Below are positions 36,007-45,000 of a stretch of 64,000 bases of DNA, piece after piece. Position numbers and translations under genes: made by a program. The first letter of the stretch is position 1. Every line of letters begins with the position of its first letter. Where the stretch lies: assembly GCF_007004545.3 (NCBI RefSeq), contig NZ_CP045503.2, positions 900,501 to 964,500 of the forward strand, written 5' to 3'. Below the pieces are notes generated by a model. That model was not told the origin of the DNA, searched no databases, and saw only the letters and a program-made list of their open reading frames with translations. The DNA comes from Shewanella eurypsychrophilus (GTDB lineage Bacteria; Pseudomonadota; Gammaproteobacteria; Enterobacterales; Shewanellaceae).

Positions 36007-36720
36007 TTATAGTTTGACAGGACAGGAATTAATCAAGGAAGAACAATTAGGCGACATTTCTGCACAATATGCCAATACTTCAACACCAGCTTGATGTGCT
36101 TGGCTGAGGAGCAAAGCATAGTCAGGATCTATGTGATCTGCAGCCTGAACTGAGTGGATCCCTGTATGTTGAACCACAAATAACAGTACCGCCCTATGAC
36201 CTAAGGCGACCATTTCCATCAGTTCTCTTAAGTGTTTTTGACCTCGGGTCGTGACGGCATCGGGAAAATAACCTTGTCCCTCTTCGAGTAAGGTGCAGCT
36301 TTTGACTTCGACATAACACTTAGGCTGATTACTGTCAGAGTCGTCCCACAGCAAAATATCGATACGACTGTTCTCGCTGCCATACTTTACTTCGCGCTTT
36401 AGATTGGCATAGCCCTGAAGCTCAGTGATCACTCCATCTTTAATGGCATCTTCTGCCAGCTGATTTGCTCGACCGGTATTAATACCGATTAAATGACCTG
36501 CATCTGACTGGGCTAATTCCCAAGTACGTGAGTATTTACGTTTTGGGTTATCTGAAGTGGAAAACCACACTTTCTCGCCTTCAAATAAGCAGTTTCTCAT
36601 CGATCCAGTATTAGGGCAGTGGATAGTGACTTGCTGACCATCTTCGAGCTCAATATCTGTCAGGAAGCGTTTATAGCGTTTTATTAGTTTGCCTTGTTCG
36701 AAGGCGGCAGAGAACTGCAT
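36007..36720 (-). CDS. sfsA: SfsA family protein
   Basis: A 237-residue protein, the same size as E. coli SfsA, which was named for stimulating maltose fermentation and binds DNA nonspecifically. The fold is nuclease-like: NSRIDILLW and [20 protein letters not shown] give a PD-(D/E)XK-type Asp/Glu-x-Lys core, followed by [16 protein letters not shown]. The N-terminal OB-like part holds [20 protein letters not shown]. It is adjacent to dksA on the same strand. The true biochemical role is unsettled. Confidence 0.92.
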   Translation of the reverse strand: MQFSAAFEQGKLIKRYKRFLTDIELEDGQQVTIHCPNTGSMRNCLFEGEKVWFSTSDNPKRKYSRTWELAQSDAGHLIGINTGRANQLAEDAIKDGVITELQGYANLKREVKYGSENSRIDILLWDDSDSNQPKCYVEVKSCTLLEEGQGYFPDAVTTRGQKHLRELMEMVALGHRAVLLFVVQHTGIHSVQAADHIDPDYALLLSQAHQAGVEVLAYCAEMSPNCSSLINSCPVKL

Positions 36721-36907
36721 GGTTTCTGTTCCAAGTGTTTTTGAGTCTTAAGGCAAGATTATCAGCTTTACAGTTAATCCATTTAAATATCTGTAACTTC
36801 AGGTAGATGTAATACCAGTCGTATAACGGTGAATAACTGTCGATATGGGGTTCTATGCAGTACACTGCGTGGCAAACGATATAATAAAAAATTGAGAAGG
36901 AATAAGC

Positions 36908-38185
36908 ATGTCAGAATTAATGAAAGTTAGTCTAACTAAAGATGCACCTGCTGCCCATTGGGGGAATGCCGATGTGACCTTTAATAATGAGCAAGCGATT
37001 ATTCATCTTCAAGGTGGTGATGAATTACGTCAAATTCAACAGGCTGCTCGTAAGCTGCGTAGCCAAGGTATATCTCGTATCGCGCTTGAAGGTGAATTAT
37101 GGAATGTCGATAGTCAATGGGCTTTCTCACAAGGATTTGCGACGGCTAAATCGACGCCCGATATTCGTTGGGCGGGTGCAGAGTCAACTCAAACCGAATT
37201 GACCCATCGTTTAGAGAGCGCAAACTTTGCGCGTCACCTGATCAACGAAACACCTGAAAATCTCGCTCCGGTTAAGCTGGCAATATTAGCGGCTCATTGG
37301 CTGTCTGAAATCGGTGGTGAGAAAGTCACTTATCGAGTTATCGAAGGGCAAGAGCTTTTAGAGCAAAAATGGGTGGGTATACATGCAGTAGGTCGTGGTA
37401 GTGAACGTCCGCCTGCAATGCTGGAACTGGATTTCAATCCACTTGGAGAAGACGCACCTGTATCTGTTGCCCTCGTTGGGAAAGGGATCACTTTTGATTC
37501 TGGCGGTTATAGCATTAAGGCTTCCGAAGGCATGTTAGGCATGAAGTGTGACATGGGCGGAGCATCGACAGTCACAGGAGCGCTCGGTCTTGCGATGAAG
37601 CAAGGTCTTAATAAACGAGTGAAACTATACCTTTGCTGTGCAGAGAACCTCATCAGTGGACATGCTTATAAGCTTGGTGACATTTTAACCTATAAAAATG
37701 GCGTAACAGTGGAAGTGGTCAACACAGATGCTGAAGGCCGTTTAGTGTTGGCCGATGGTCTTCAGGCTGCATCTGAAAGTGGTGCAGGCTTGATTATCGA
37801 TGCTGCAACACTGACTGGCGCAGCAGTGATGGCTGTTGGTACTAACTATAATGCTATCTTCTCACCATCTAGCGAAGTGTTGGCTATGACACAAGCCAAA
37901 GCGGCCGAAGTGGCTGAGCGAGTGTGGCCATTACCCCTTGATCCTTGGCACAGTGAGATGTGTCCATCAGCCTATGCAGATACCGCCAACAGTCGTCCTA
38001 TGAAGGGTGGTGGAGCGGGTGGAGCGTCTAATGCCGCAGGCTTCCTTGCACACTTTGTATCGCCTAACATTAACTGGTTACATATGGATCTAGCCTCTGC
38101 CTTTGCAGACTCTCCCAATGCCCTTTGGGCAGCGGGTGGTACAACTCATGGTATGTTGACCATAGCTGCTTTGCTGCATGATTAA
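36908..38185 (+). CDS. pepB: aminopeptidase B (M17)
   Basis: A 425-residue cytoplasmic leucine-aminopeptidase-family enzyme that trims N-terminal residues from peptides using two metal ions. Signatures: VGKGITFDSGGYSIKASEGM (metal Lys and Asp), MKCDMGG and the M17 motif NTDAEGRLVLADGLQ. Length and the short N-terminal domain fit PepB better than PepA. The ATG follows GAGAAGGAAT. In E. coli pepB is elsewhere; here it interrupts the sfsA-thpR neighbourhood. A terminator follows. Confidence 0.93.
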   Translation: MSELMKVSLTKDAPAAHWGNADVTFNNEQAIIHLQGGDELRQIQQAARKLRSQGISRIALEGELWNVDSQWAFSQGFATAKSTPDIRWAGAESTQTELTHRLESANFARHLINETPENLAPVKLAILAAHWLSEIGGEKVTYRVIEGQELLEQKWVGIHAVGRGSERPPAMLELDFNPLGEDAPVSVALVGKGITFDSGGYSIKASEGMLGMKCDMGGASTVTGALGLAMKQGLNKRVKLYLCCAENLISGHAYKLGDILTYKNGVTVEVVNTDAEGRLVLADGLQAASESGAGLIIDAATLTGAAVMAVGTNYNAIFSPSSEVLAMTQAKAAEVAERVWPLPLDPWHSEMCPSAYADTANSRPMKGGGAGGASNAAGFLAHFVSPNINWLHMDLASAFADSPNALWAAGGTTHGMLTIAALLHD

Positions 38186-38255
38186 TTATCCAGCTAAGCA
38201 AAAGGCCTGATAAAGCGGTGTTAGTTTAGCTTACTAAAAATGCTTAGCTAGGTAG

Positions 38256-38294
38256 TCAAAAAAAGCCAACTCCTTAATGGTGTTGGCTTTTTAT
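38256..38294 (+). terminator. terminator of pepB
   Basis: AAAAAGCCAAC and GTTGGCTTTTT form an 11-bp stem and T-run (38288-38292) downstream of pepB. Confidence 0.9.
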
Positions 38295-38478
38295 TTGCCT
38301 ATTTGTACTGGTTTTGCGTTTTTATGCTTTCAATATAATCGAAAGCGAAATTATAACCTGTTGCGTTTTTGTTGCCTAAAGCGGTATCTTAGATGTGTTT
38401 TTTCGGAGGAATTGAATCTACTTCGATATTTACAAGGATATTTTGATCGCTTATAGAGCTCCAGGGAATGGCACTTTT

Positions 38479-39504
38479 ATGTATATTCGTTTCGATGAGT
38501 TTAGTATTGATACCTTACAATTAGAGTTTATTATTAAGGGACATCCGGTTCCGGTCGATGAAAGGGTCTGTTTACTTTTTAGTTTACTCATCGAAAATTA
38601 CCCAAGTCATTGTAATAAGCAAATCTGCCTCGATCATATTTGGCCTGATACGATTGTGTCAGATATGTCTTTATCTAAATTAGTTTCCGATGCCAGAAAA
38701 GTATTCAAACAAGCGGGTTGTAGTGTGGCGATTATTCAAACCGTTCATGGCCGTGGATATCGACTCTCTCAAGAACTTGGTAAGCAGCTCGCTAATAATT
38801 TTGTTCCACAAGATAAAAGTATTATTCAGCCTATATCAGTCAATGAACTTTCATTGGAGCAAGGTTCAGATACCAAACAGCCCAAATATGACAATGGTGC
38901 TAAGGTTAATAGGCAAGTTTCAACACTCGATAACGACAGCCGTTATTTCAGTATTAAGCTGACAGTTTTTCGCAATAAACTTGATGCTCTTGTTCGTGAA
39001 TGGCCTAGAGTGAGCAGTATATTTTGTTCCATTATTGTCAGTGTCGTTGTGCTATATGCCTTAGCTTCTACTCATGTTTTTGATCACTTCCTCATATCTG
39101 GTCACAGTGAGATCAGTGAAAAAGAGATAGTGTACAGCGAGCCTGTTGATGCTATTGGTAGAGTACTCTGGGTGGATGATTATCCTGAAAACAACTCGGT
39201 TGAACGTGAGTTTCTTAGAAGTCAGCACCTTGGGGTTTACAGCACGACCTCTTCGAAGGAGGCGCTGCTACTGCTCTCCTTGTACCAATATGATGTGATC
39301 ATCTCTGACATGGGGCGCGAGGAAGATGCCATTGCCGGTTTGAAGCTTCTAGAAAAAATGCGTGCAGATGGCAATAAAATACCCTTCTATATATACACAC
39401 TGAATGCTACTGAAGAGTTGATTGAGCAGGTCAGGCTTAGTGACGGCCAGGGTGTTGCTGTTGATTCGACTGCGCTTTTTAAGCAAGTGATGCAACACTT
39501 TTGA
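38479..39504 (+). CDS. membrane-anchored winged-helix regulator with C-terminal receiver domain
   Basis: A 341-residue protein. Residues 1-97 are an OmpR/ToxR-type winged helix (LDHIWPDTIVSDMSLSKLVS, wing VHGRGYRL). Residues 98-178 are a polar linker. One transmembrane segment lies at 179-197 (SSIFCSIIVSVVVLYALAS). Residues 227-341 look like a response-regulator receiver: RVLWVDDYPENN with D233/D234, the phospho-acceptor D277 in VIISDMG, T307 in YIYTLNA, but the conserved Lys is replaced (GVAVDS). With one helix the receiver would be periplasmic, which is odd. Start: ATG 38479 with AGGGA upstream; a TTG at 38443 would add 12 residues. Targets are unknown. Confidence 0.75.
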   Translation: MYIRFDEFSIDTLQLEFIIKGHPVPVDERVCLLFSLLIENYPSHCNKQICLDHIWPDTIVSDMSLSKLVSDARKVFKQAGCSVAIIQTVHGRGYRLSQELGKQLANNFVPQDKSIIQPISVNELSLEQGSDTKQPKYDNGAKVNRQVSTLDNDSRYFSIKLTVFRNKLDALVREWPRVSSIFCSIIVSVVVLYALASTHVFDHFLISGHSEISEKEIVYSEPVDAIGRVLWVDDYPENNSVEREFLRSQHLGVYSTTSSKEALLLLSLYQYDVIISDMGREEDAIAGLKLLEKMRADGNKIPFYIYTLNATEELIEQVRLSDGQGVAVDSTALFKQVMQHF

Positions 39505-39907
39505 GCTAGTTTAAAACCCTTCAGTATAAAGTTAAATATGGCATCGTGATGTGTTACTCATGCTTTGGAATGACAAGAGTATCTATTTATTATCTTTTTT
39601 AGCGCTGTTTTTATCTTCTATATCTCGATATTAGCCTATTCAACTTTTTTCACATCGTTTCAAAGTATATGGCTCAGATTTTACCTCTGTCTGTGTTTTA
39701 ATTTATTCATCAGCTATCGACTGGTGCAGAATTCTTCACTTGCTTCCTTGAAAAAGGAAGCATTTTTTTTGTCTACTCGAGGTATTACCTGTTCGTTAAA
39801 TTGATTTGTTATTAAAAAAATCTTCTTATGCTTTCCAGTTCAACATCCATTCAGCCGCGCTCACATAGACTGCTTGTTACTTAAAATGCAACGCCTTGCG
39901 AGAGTCG
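39505..39907. other. 403-base region with possible decayed small gene
   Basis: A possible short frame starts at ATG 39560 (MLWNDKSIYLLSFLALFLSS, 24 codons) and meets a stop. Across a run of T near 39595 another frame stays open for about 85 codons of hydrophobic residues. This could be a frameshifted small membrane protein or chance in AT-rich DNA. It ends in a strong terminator at 39741. Confidence 0.35.
39741..39770 (+). terminator. intrinsic terminator
   Basis: TGCTTCCTT-GAAA-AAGGAAGCA followed by eight T (39763-39770). It sits about 240 bases past the regulator gene with no confirmed gene between, suggesting a transcript across the gap. Confidence 0.92.
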
Positions 39908-40219
39908 ATGAAAATACACGATACCAGCTTAACCTTTGATGATATGCCCAGCTTGATGGTGCTGCTCGATTCCGTTGCCTTTATGTGGTTTATTGCATTA
40001 GTGACGGTTTCGATTTTCTCTTGGGTGGCTATCAAGCTTTGGCATCTACACTCGTTACCTAAGTACATGGCGAAAGAGAAAGGCATGCATCAGGCGAAAC
40101 TGATCTTCTGGCTATGTATGTTAGGCCTGATTTGGAAGCCGTTATGGGTCATTGCTGTGATTGCGATAGTGACAGATTGGGACAAGGCACAACTTTGGTT
40201 TAAGGGGACACGCTCATGA
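39908..40219 (+). CDS. DUF3302-like membrane protein, YiaW-type
   Basis: A 103-residue inner-membrane protein with two helices (MWFIALVTVSIFSWVAIKLW, and LIFWLCMLGLIWKPLWVIAV) linked by a polar loop. It resembles the DUF3302 protein YiaW, which in E. coli is encoded next to the HlyD-like yiaV. The same pairing is seen here: its stop overlaps the start of the HlyD-type gene by four bases. The ATG at 39908 has GAGAG upstream. It probably forms part of an envelope transport or stress complex with its neighbour; the role is unknown. Confidence 0.75.
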   Translation: MKIHDTSLTFDDMPSLMVLLDSVAFMWFIALVTVSIFSWVAIKLWHLHSLPKYMAKEKGMHQAKLIFWLCMLGLIWKPLWVIAVIAIVTDWDKAQLWFKGTRS

Positions 40220-41247
40220 AAGAGATAATGTTGCCCTATATCTTTATTGTCTGGTTACTGTTCAAATTTAAAGTGATTAAACCCAGACCGAGAAATTACT
40301 TTATCAGTGTGTTTATTGGCTGCTTGATTGCGATAACCTTATTTATTGCTCATCGATTTTATTCGCCGGCCGATCTCACCAACTCAACGATAGTAAGAGC
40401 GCCACACTCTGTGCTTTCACCTGCACTAGGTCAACAGATCGATAAGATCTATGTCGATCATAATCAATATGTAAATGAAGGTGAGCTACTTTATACCTTG
40501 CGAGACGATTCAGTGATCAGTGCAATCGATGAAGTGCTGGCGAAGAAGCAAGAGATCCAGCGTACTGTGGAAGCCAAGCAGGTCGAATTTGGCCAAGCAA
40601 ATCGTGATTATATCCGTAATCAGAGAATTCAAGACCATGTTAGCGAACGAGACTTGGAAAACTCAGGCGATAGAGTTGAGATAATTCAAGCTGAGCTCAG
40701 GGTACTGGAAGCGCAATTGGATGTGCAGAAAGCTAAATTGCGCAATCAGCAATATGAGCTGAGTCGCCTCAATGTCACTGCCCCTTTCGATGGTATGGTG
40801 ACCCATGTTTATATTGCCGGTGGTTCCCGCGTAGGTGCGATGCACTTTTGGCAAACTAATAATAAATTTGTCGAGATGCGTATCCCGGATCAATCCTTTG
40901 CCTATATCAAAAAAGGGCAGTTTGCCGAGTTTTATATCGATGCGTATCCAGGGCAGATATTCAGGGCAAGAGTTCACAGTAAGGTTGAAGCAACCGGTGA
41001 GGCACAGGGAGATATTTTACCCAGAGAGCAGTCTGTCGGCAGGCATATCTCCCTTGGCGCAATGCCCATTGGCCGCACCGTTATCCTAGAGGTCGATGAA
41101 GATACTATGGCCATGCTGCCGATTGGCGCGACCGGCTCTGCCTGGATAAGTGCCGATAAGCCTCACAGTATACTGGGCTTCTTGGACATTATTGGCGCAG
41201 CAACGGTTCGTTTAGTCGCGACAAAGTCGTACCTAAAGGCGATTTAA
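40216..41247 (+). CDS. HlyD/YiaV-like membrane fusion protein
   Basis: A 343-residue periplasmic adaptor. Two N-terminal hydrophobic segments are present (LPYIFIVWLLFKFKVI and FISVFIGCLIAITLFIAH). Then comes the split lipoyl-like domain (SPALGQQIDKIYVDHNQYVN on one side, LNVTAPFDGMVTHVYIAGGS on the other) around a coiled coil (about residues 105-180), and a beta-barrel domain (FVEMRIPDQSFAYIKKGQFA). No inner-membrane pump or outer-membrane channel is adjacent, so the export partner, if any, is elsewhere. It is coupled to the DUF3302-like gene. Confidence 0.85.
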   Translation: MKEIMLPYIFIVWLLFKFKVIKPRPRNYFISVFIGCLIAITLFIAHRFYSPADLTNSTIVRAPHSVLSPALGQQIDKIYVDHNQYVNEGELLYTLRDDSVISAIDEVLAKKQEIQRTVEAKQVEFGQANRDYIRNQRIQDHVSERDLENSGDRVEIIQAELRVLEAQLDVQKAKLRNQQYELSRLNVTAPFDGMVTHVYIAGGSRVGAMHFWQTNNKFVEMRIPDQSFAYIKKGQFAEFYIDAYPGQIFRARVHSKVEATGEAQGDILPREQSVGRHISLGAMPIGRTVILEVDEDTMAMLPIGATGSAWISADKPHSILGFLDIIGAATVRLVATKSYLKAI

Positions 41248-41260
41248 CCTATAGTCAGTT

Positions 41261-41287
41261 CCTAGGATCTAAAGTTTAGATCTTAGG
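41261..41287. repeat. CTAG-type near-palindrome
   Basis: CCTAGGATCTAAA and TTTAGATCTTAGG pair at 12 of 13 positions around a single G. It lies 14 bases after the HlyD-type gene. Same family as the other gene-end palindromes. Confidence 0.65.
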
Positions 41288-41342
41288 ATTTAGTCCGCTC
41301 AATGTAGATTTACAGATTTCTCTCATTGGGGTACTCGATTTT

Positions 41343-41948
41343 TTATTGCATTGGCCATGAGCGCAAAATATGATACTCGACGCCATCAACACCATTGATT
41401 GACTGATAAAGGTGTAGTTGATCTGGTCGCAGAAAAATTGATGGGCTTTCTATTTTTTGAAAGGCTTGTTGTGGATCTTTCTTTGCTTTTCTGAATAAGG
41501 TGATGTGCGGGGTAAAGTCCGGTTTGGTTACTGCTCTTTTCCCGGGAAAAGAAAGTGAAGCCAGTGAGTAAGATATCTGCTGGCAATGTTCAACAGTAAG
41601 CAGTAACTGAGGATCGCACTTCATTTCAGCTGAAGCTGCCAGACACAATACTTGTGGTTTACGCCACAGGATTAAGCTATTTAATTTGACCTGAAACTTA
41701 GGCCAGCCGCTGGTGTTATGAATATTGTCTAATGCATTGATAAGAAATGTAAATGACTCCTCATTAACTTGGCCTAAAAAAGCCAGCGTCATATGGAAAT
41801 TGCTAGATTTAACTGGCTTACCAACGCCTATGGGCTCGACTCTCTTTAGCTTGTTTTGTATAAAAACAAGCTGTTTGCTCTGCTCTTGATGGGTACTGAT
41901 ACCTAAAAATAATCGTTGCAAGCTGCTTATACCAATTCCATTGAACAT
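41343..41948 (-). CDS. thpR: RNA 2',3'-cyclic phosphodiesterase
   Basis: A 201-residue 2H phosphoesterase (formerly LigT) that opens 2',3'-cyclic phosphates on RNA. Both catalytic HxTx motifs are present: FHMTLAFLGQVNEES and FTPHITLFRKAK. Compared with E. coli (N-terminus QRLFFAIDLP) the equivalent QRLFLGIS starts at residue 11. The preceding ten residues, MFNGIGISSL, come largely from the terminal inverted repeat of an adjacent MITE-like element. The ATG at 41948 lacks a good ribosome site; a TTG at residue 10 is possible. The gene is otherwise intact and holds its conserved place before hrpB. Confidence 0.88.
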   Translation of the reverse strand: MFNGIGISSLQRLFLGISTHQEQSKQLVFIQNKLKRVEPIGVGKPVKSSNFHMTLAFLGQVNEESFTFLINALDNIHNTSGWPKFQVKLNSLILWRKPQVLCLAASAEMKCDPQLLLTVEHCQQISYSLASLSFPGKRAVTKPDFTPHITLFRKAKKDPQQAFQKIESPSIFLRPDQLHLYQSINGVDGVEYHILRSWPMQ

Positions 41949-42196
41949 ATGATTAATTCAGAGCTTTCTCAGGGCTTTAAATTCAAGGCGCATTGTTGAC
42001 GAAATGGTTATTCCCTTTCGAGGCAATGCAACGCAGAAGTAGAAGCCCTGAGAAGCTCACGAAGTGCGGGTTAAAAAACACTTTAAGCTGCGAAAGTGGC
42101 TTTCGATATAGAATAACTATTAGCTTCAATCCCCTTATCTTGCCTACAGCGTTTTTAACTCCCGCTGAATGGTCACTTGTTTAATGGAAATGGTAT
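41929..42196. mobile_element. MITE-like element with terminal inverted repeats
   Basis: About 268 bp bounded by ATACCAATTCCATTGAAC and, inverted, ATACCATTTCCATTAAAC; 16 of 18 positions agree. The inside has no ORF of coding character and contains partly self-complementary stretches (CAGGGCTTTAAATTC near the left, AGAAGCCCTGAGAAG in the middle). The left end overlaps the first codons of thpR. No transposase is present, so it would be non-autonomous. A duplicated target site was not clear. Confidence 0.65.
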
Positions 42197-42372
42197 TACA
42201 CCTTATATTTCCGACGACTCTTTTTACATTATGGCTTTTAAAATCCTATATTGGTTAAGATTCTCATTATTCATGTGATTTTTCGGCAAGCTTACATTTG
42301 CAGCTGTGACATGCCAACATGACAGCAATCATGTAAACTAGCTCGCTATCTGCCATCTAGACCTCACTTTCC

Positions 42373-44946
42373 TTGAATCAATTACCGATACACAAACTTC
42401 TACAGCCTTTAAGAGAGGCTTTTGACCTCAATAACCAAGTTATTTTAGAGGCGCCTACAGGCGCGGGTAAGTCGACGGCTCTGCCGCTGGCTATGCTAGA
42501 TTGGCCTGAACTGAAAGGTAAAATACTGATGCTCGAGCCAAGACGAGTCGCAGCGAGAAGCGTGGCTCATTATATTGCCAGTCAACGAGGTGAGCAGATC
42601 GGCGCTGAGGTAGGTTATCGGGTCAGAGGTGAGTCAAGATCTAGCGATGCGACGCGATTAGAGATAGTGACTGAGGGAATACTGACCCGTATGATCCAGC
42701 AAGATCCCGAGTTAACGGGGATCGACCTGATCATCTTTGATGAGATCCATGAACGCCATCTCACCACAGATCTCGGTTTAGCACTGGCTTTGGAGATCCA
42801 AGGATCGTTTAGAGAAGATCTCAAAATTCTGGCGATGTCGGCGACGCTTTCCGGCTTGCCATTATCTCAATTAATGCCTGATGCCTGCTCACTTACCAGT
42901 GAAGGACGAAGTTTCCCCGTTACGCTAGCGTATCAGAGTTTAGCTGAGTCAAAGGGGCGAACTCAGGCTTCAAACCCCTATCAAAACCGCACTCAGGTAT
43001 GGCTAGAGTATATGGGTAGATGTATTGTCGAACTGCTTAATGGTGACGACAAGCACCTTGCTAATAGTGACGCCAGTATAGATACCGCAGGTTCTTTGCT
43101 TGCTTTCCTTCCCGGACAAGGGGAGATCATACGTTTACATGACTATTTAGCCAGTCGACTGGATTTAAAGCAATTTTCACTCTGTCCCCTGTATGGCAGT
43201 CTGCCTGCTAAAGCGCAAGATAAAGCCATAGCGCCAGCCAACGACGGCAAGCGCAAGGTGGTGCTGGCTACCAACGTTGCCGAGTCGAGTTTGACGATTG
43301 ATGGTATCACTATGGTGGTCGATTCTGGTTATAAACGCCATGCGAGTTTTAATCCCAGAACGGGTGTGACTCGACTGACACTCAAGCGGATCAGTCAGGC
43401 CTCTGCGGCGCAGCGAGCAGGGCGTGCGGGTCGATTATCACCTGGTTATTGTTTGCGACTATGGAGCCAAGAAGAGCAGGGAAGGCTATTAAAGGCGGAT
43501 GAGCCGGAAATACTTCATAGTGATCTTGTTCCAATGGCACTGGATGCTGCTTGTTGGGGGGTAAAGTCAATTAACGAGTTACCCATGTTGACCCAGCCTT
43601 CAACGGCTAATGAGGCTGTGGCTTGGCAGTTACTGACTTTGTTAGACATTATCGATGCACAGAGAAAAATCACCCCCCATGGTAGCCAAGCTTATCAGTT
43701 AGGTTGTCATCCAAGATTAGCCCATATGTTATTGAAGGCGAAGTATCTTTCCCTGACTCAGGCGGACAAATATCTCGTTGGTTTAGCCTGCCTACTTGCT
43801 GGTATCTTGGAGTCGCGCACGCTGGGGCGACATGGCGTCGATGTGAGTCACTATCTCAGAGAAGCCACTCAGGGAGAAACTGGCAAGCAAGTACGTGGCT
43901 GGATGAAAAAGTTAAAGGTTAACCTAGATTTATCTCAGGTTATCTCATCTGTCACCAGTAACGATATTGCTTTCTTGTTAGCGCTGGCCTATCCGGACAG
44001 AATCGCCAAGAGCCGAGGTGTCTCGGGTTATCAGCTGGCAAACGGTACCGGTGTGGCTCTCAGCGAAGATGATCCCTTAGCGAGAGCCGATTGGCTGGTG
44101 GTGGCAGATTTTCAGGAAAGTGAAGGACGAACTAGCGGACGTGTCTATCTCGCTGCCCAACTAGATGAAGCTTTGTTTAAGGATCGGTTATCTTTCCTGG
44201 TTACTGGTTTAGATTATTGTGGCTGGGATGAGTCGAAGGGGCGTTTCTTTGCTGAAACAAGACAAAGGATCGGTCAGATAATATTGAGTAAAAAGACAGC
44301 CCAAAAGCCAGCCCCAGAACAGATTAAACGGGCTATTTTTGAACAGATCCGTAATAAAGGCCTAGATTTACTCAGTTTTAGCCCTAAGGTGACACAACTG
44401 CAACTGAGAGCGAAGCTAGCTAGAGAGCTCGATGCTGGTACATCTTGGCCAGATATCAGTGAGCAACAGCTATTAACCGACTTAGATGAATGGCTAGGCC
44501 CTTACATTAATGATGTAAGAAGCCTGTCACAATTGCAGTCACTTGACTGTTATACTCTGCTGCTTAATTTATTTGAGTGGGACAAGCAGCAGCGACTCGA
44601 CAAGTTGTTTCCCTGTCATTGGCCGATGGCAACAGGTACCAGTGCCGCAATTACTTATGATGAGTCGGGTATTGCACGACTCAGTGTCAGACTGCAAGAG
44701 GCATTAGGTATGGCTCAAAGCCCTATCCTGGCTAATGGAAAGCTTACCGTGTCTATGGAGCTGCTTTCTCCTGCACGTCGACCTTTAGCATTAACCGCCG
44801 ATCTAGCCAGTTTCTGGCAGGGGCCTTATGTTGAAGTGAAAAAAGAGATGAAAGGCCGCTATCCGAAGCATCTATGGCCCGATGATCCGGCTAATACGTT
44901 GCCAACAAAATTTACCAAGAAAAAGACACTAAACCGCAAAACCTAG
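42373..44946 (+). CDS. hrpB: ATP-dependent helicase HrpB
   Basis: An 857-residue DExH-box helicase close to the E. coli HrpB length (about 809). Seen: motif I LEAPTGAGKSTALPL, motif Ia LEPRRVAARSVA, TEGILTRMIQ, motif II FDEIHERHLTTD, motif III MSATLSG, motif V ATNVAESSLTIDGITMVVDS and motif VI QRAGRAGRLSPGYCLRLW. The C-terminal HrpB-specific region is present. The RNA substrate and role are unknown. The start is TTG at 42373, placing MNQLPIHKLL in register with relatives; no ATG fits. mrcB follows after 54 bases. Confidence 0.93.
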   Translation: MNQLPIHKLLQPLREAFDLNNQVILEAPTGAGKSTALPLAMLDWPELKGKILMLEPRRVAARSVAHYIASQRGEQIGAEVGYRVRGESRSSDATRLEIVTEGILTRMIQQDPELTGIDLIIFDEIHERHLTTDLGLALALEIQGSFREDLKILAMSATLSGLPLSQLMPDACSLTSEGRSFPVTLAYQSLAESKGRTQASNPYQNRTQVWLEYMGRCIVELLNGDDKHLANSDASIDTAGSLLAFLPGQGEIIRLHDYLASRLDLKQFSLCPLYGSLPAKAQDKAIAPANDGKRKVVLATNVAESSLTIDGITMVVDSGYKRHASFNPRTGVTRLTLKRISQASAAQRAGRAGRLSPGYCLRLWSQEEQGRLLKADEPEILHSDLVPMALDAACWGVKSINELPMLTQPSTANEAVAWQLLTLLDIIDAQRKITPHGSQAYQLGCHPRLAHMLLKAKYLSLTQADKYLVGLACLLAGILESRTLGRHGVDVSHYLREATQGETGKQVRGWMKKLKVNLDLSQVISSVTSNDIAFLLALAYPDRIAKSRGVSGYQLANGTGVALSEDDPLARADWLVVADFQESEGRTSGRVYLAAQLDEALFKDRLSFLVTGLDYCGWDESKGRFFAETRQRIGQIILSKKTAQKPAPEQIKRAIFEQIRNKGLDLLSFSPKVTQLQLRAKLARELDAGTSWPDISEQQLLTDLDEWLGPYINDVRSLSQLQSLDCYTLLLNLFEWDKQQRLDKLFPCHWPMATGTSAAITYDESGIARLSVRLQEALGMAQSPILANGKLTVSMELLSPARRPLALTADLASFWQGPYVEVKKEMKGRYPKHLWPDDPANTLPTKFTKKKTLNRKT

Positions 44947-45000
44947 CGTAGAGACGCAGGGCCAAGACATTGCCGTAATAATCGATTTATCGGAATAAAG

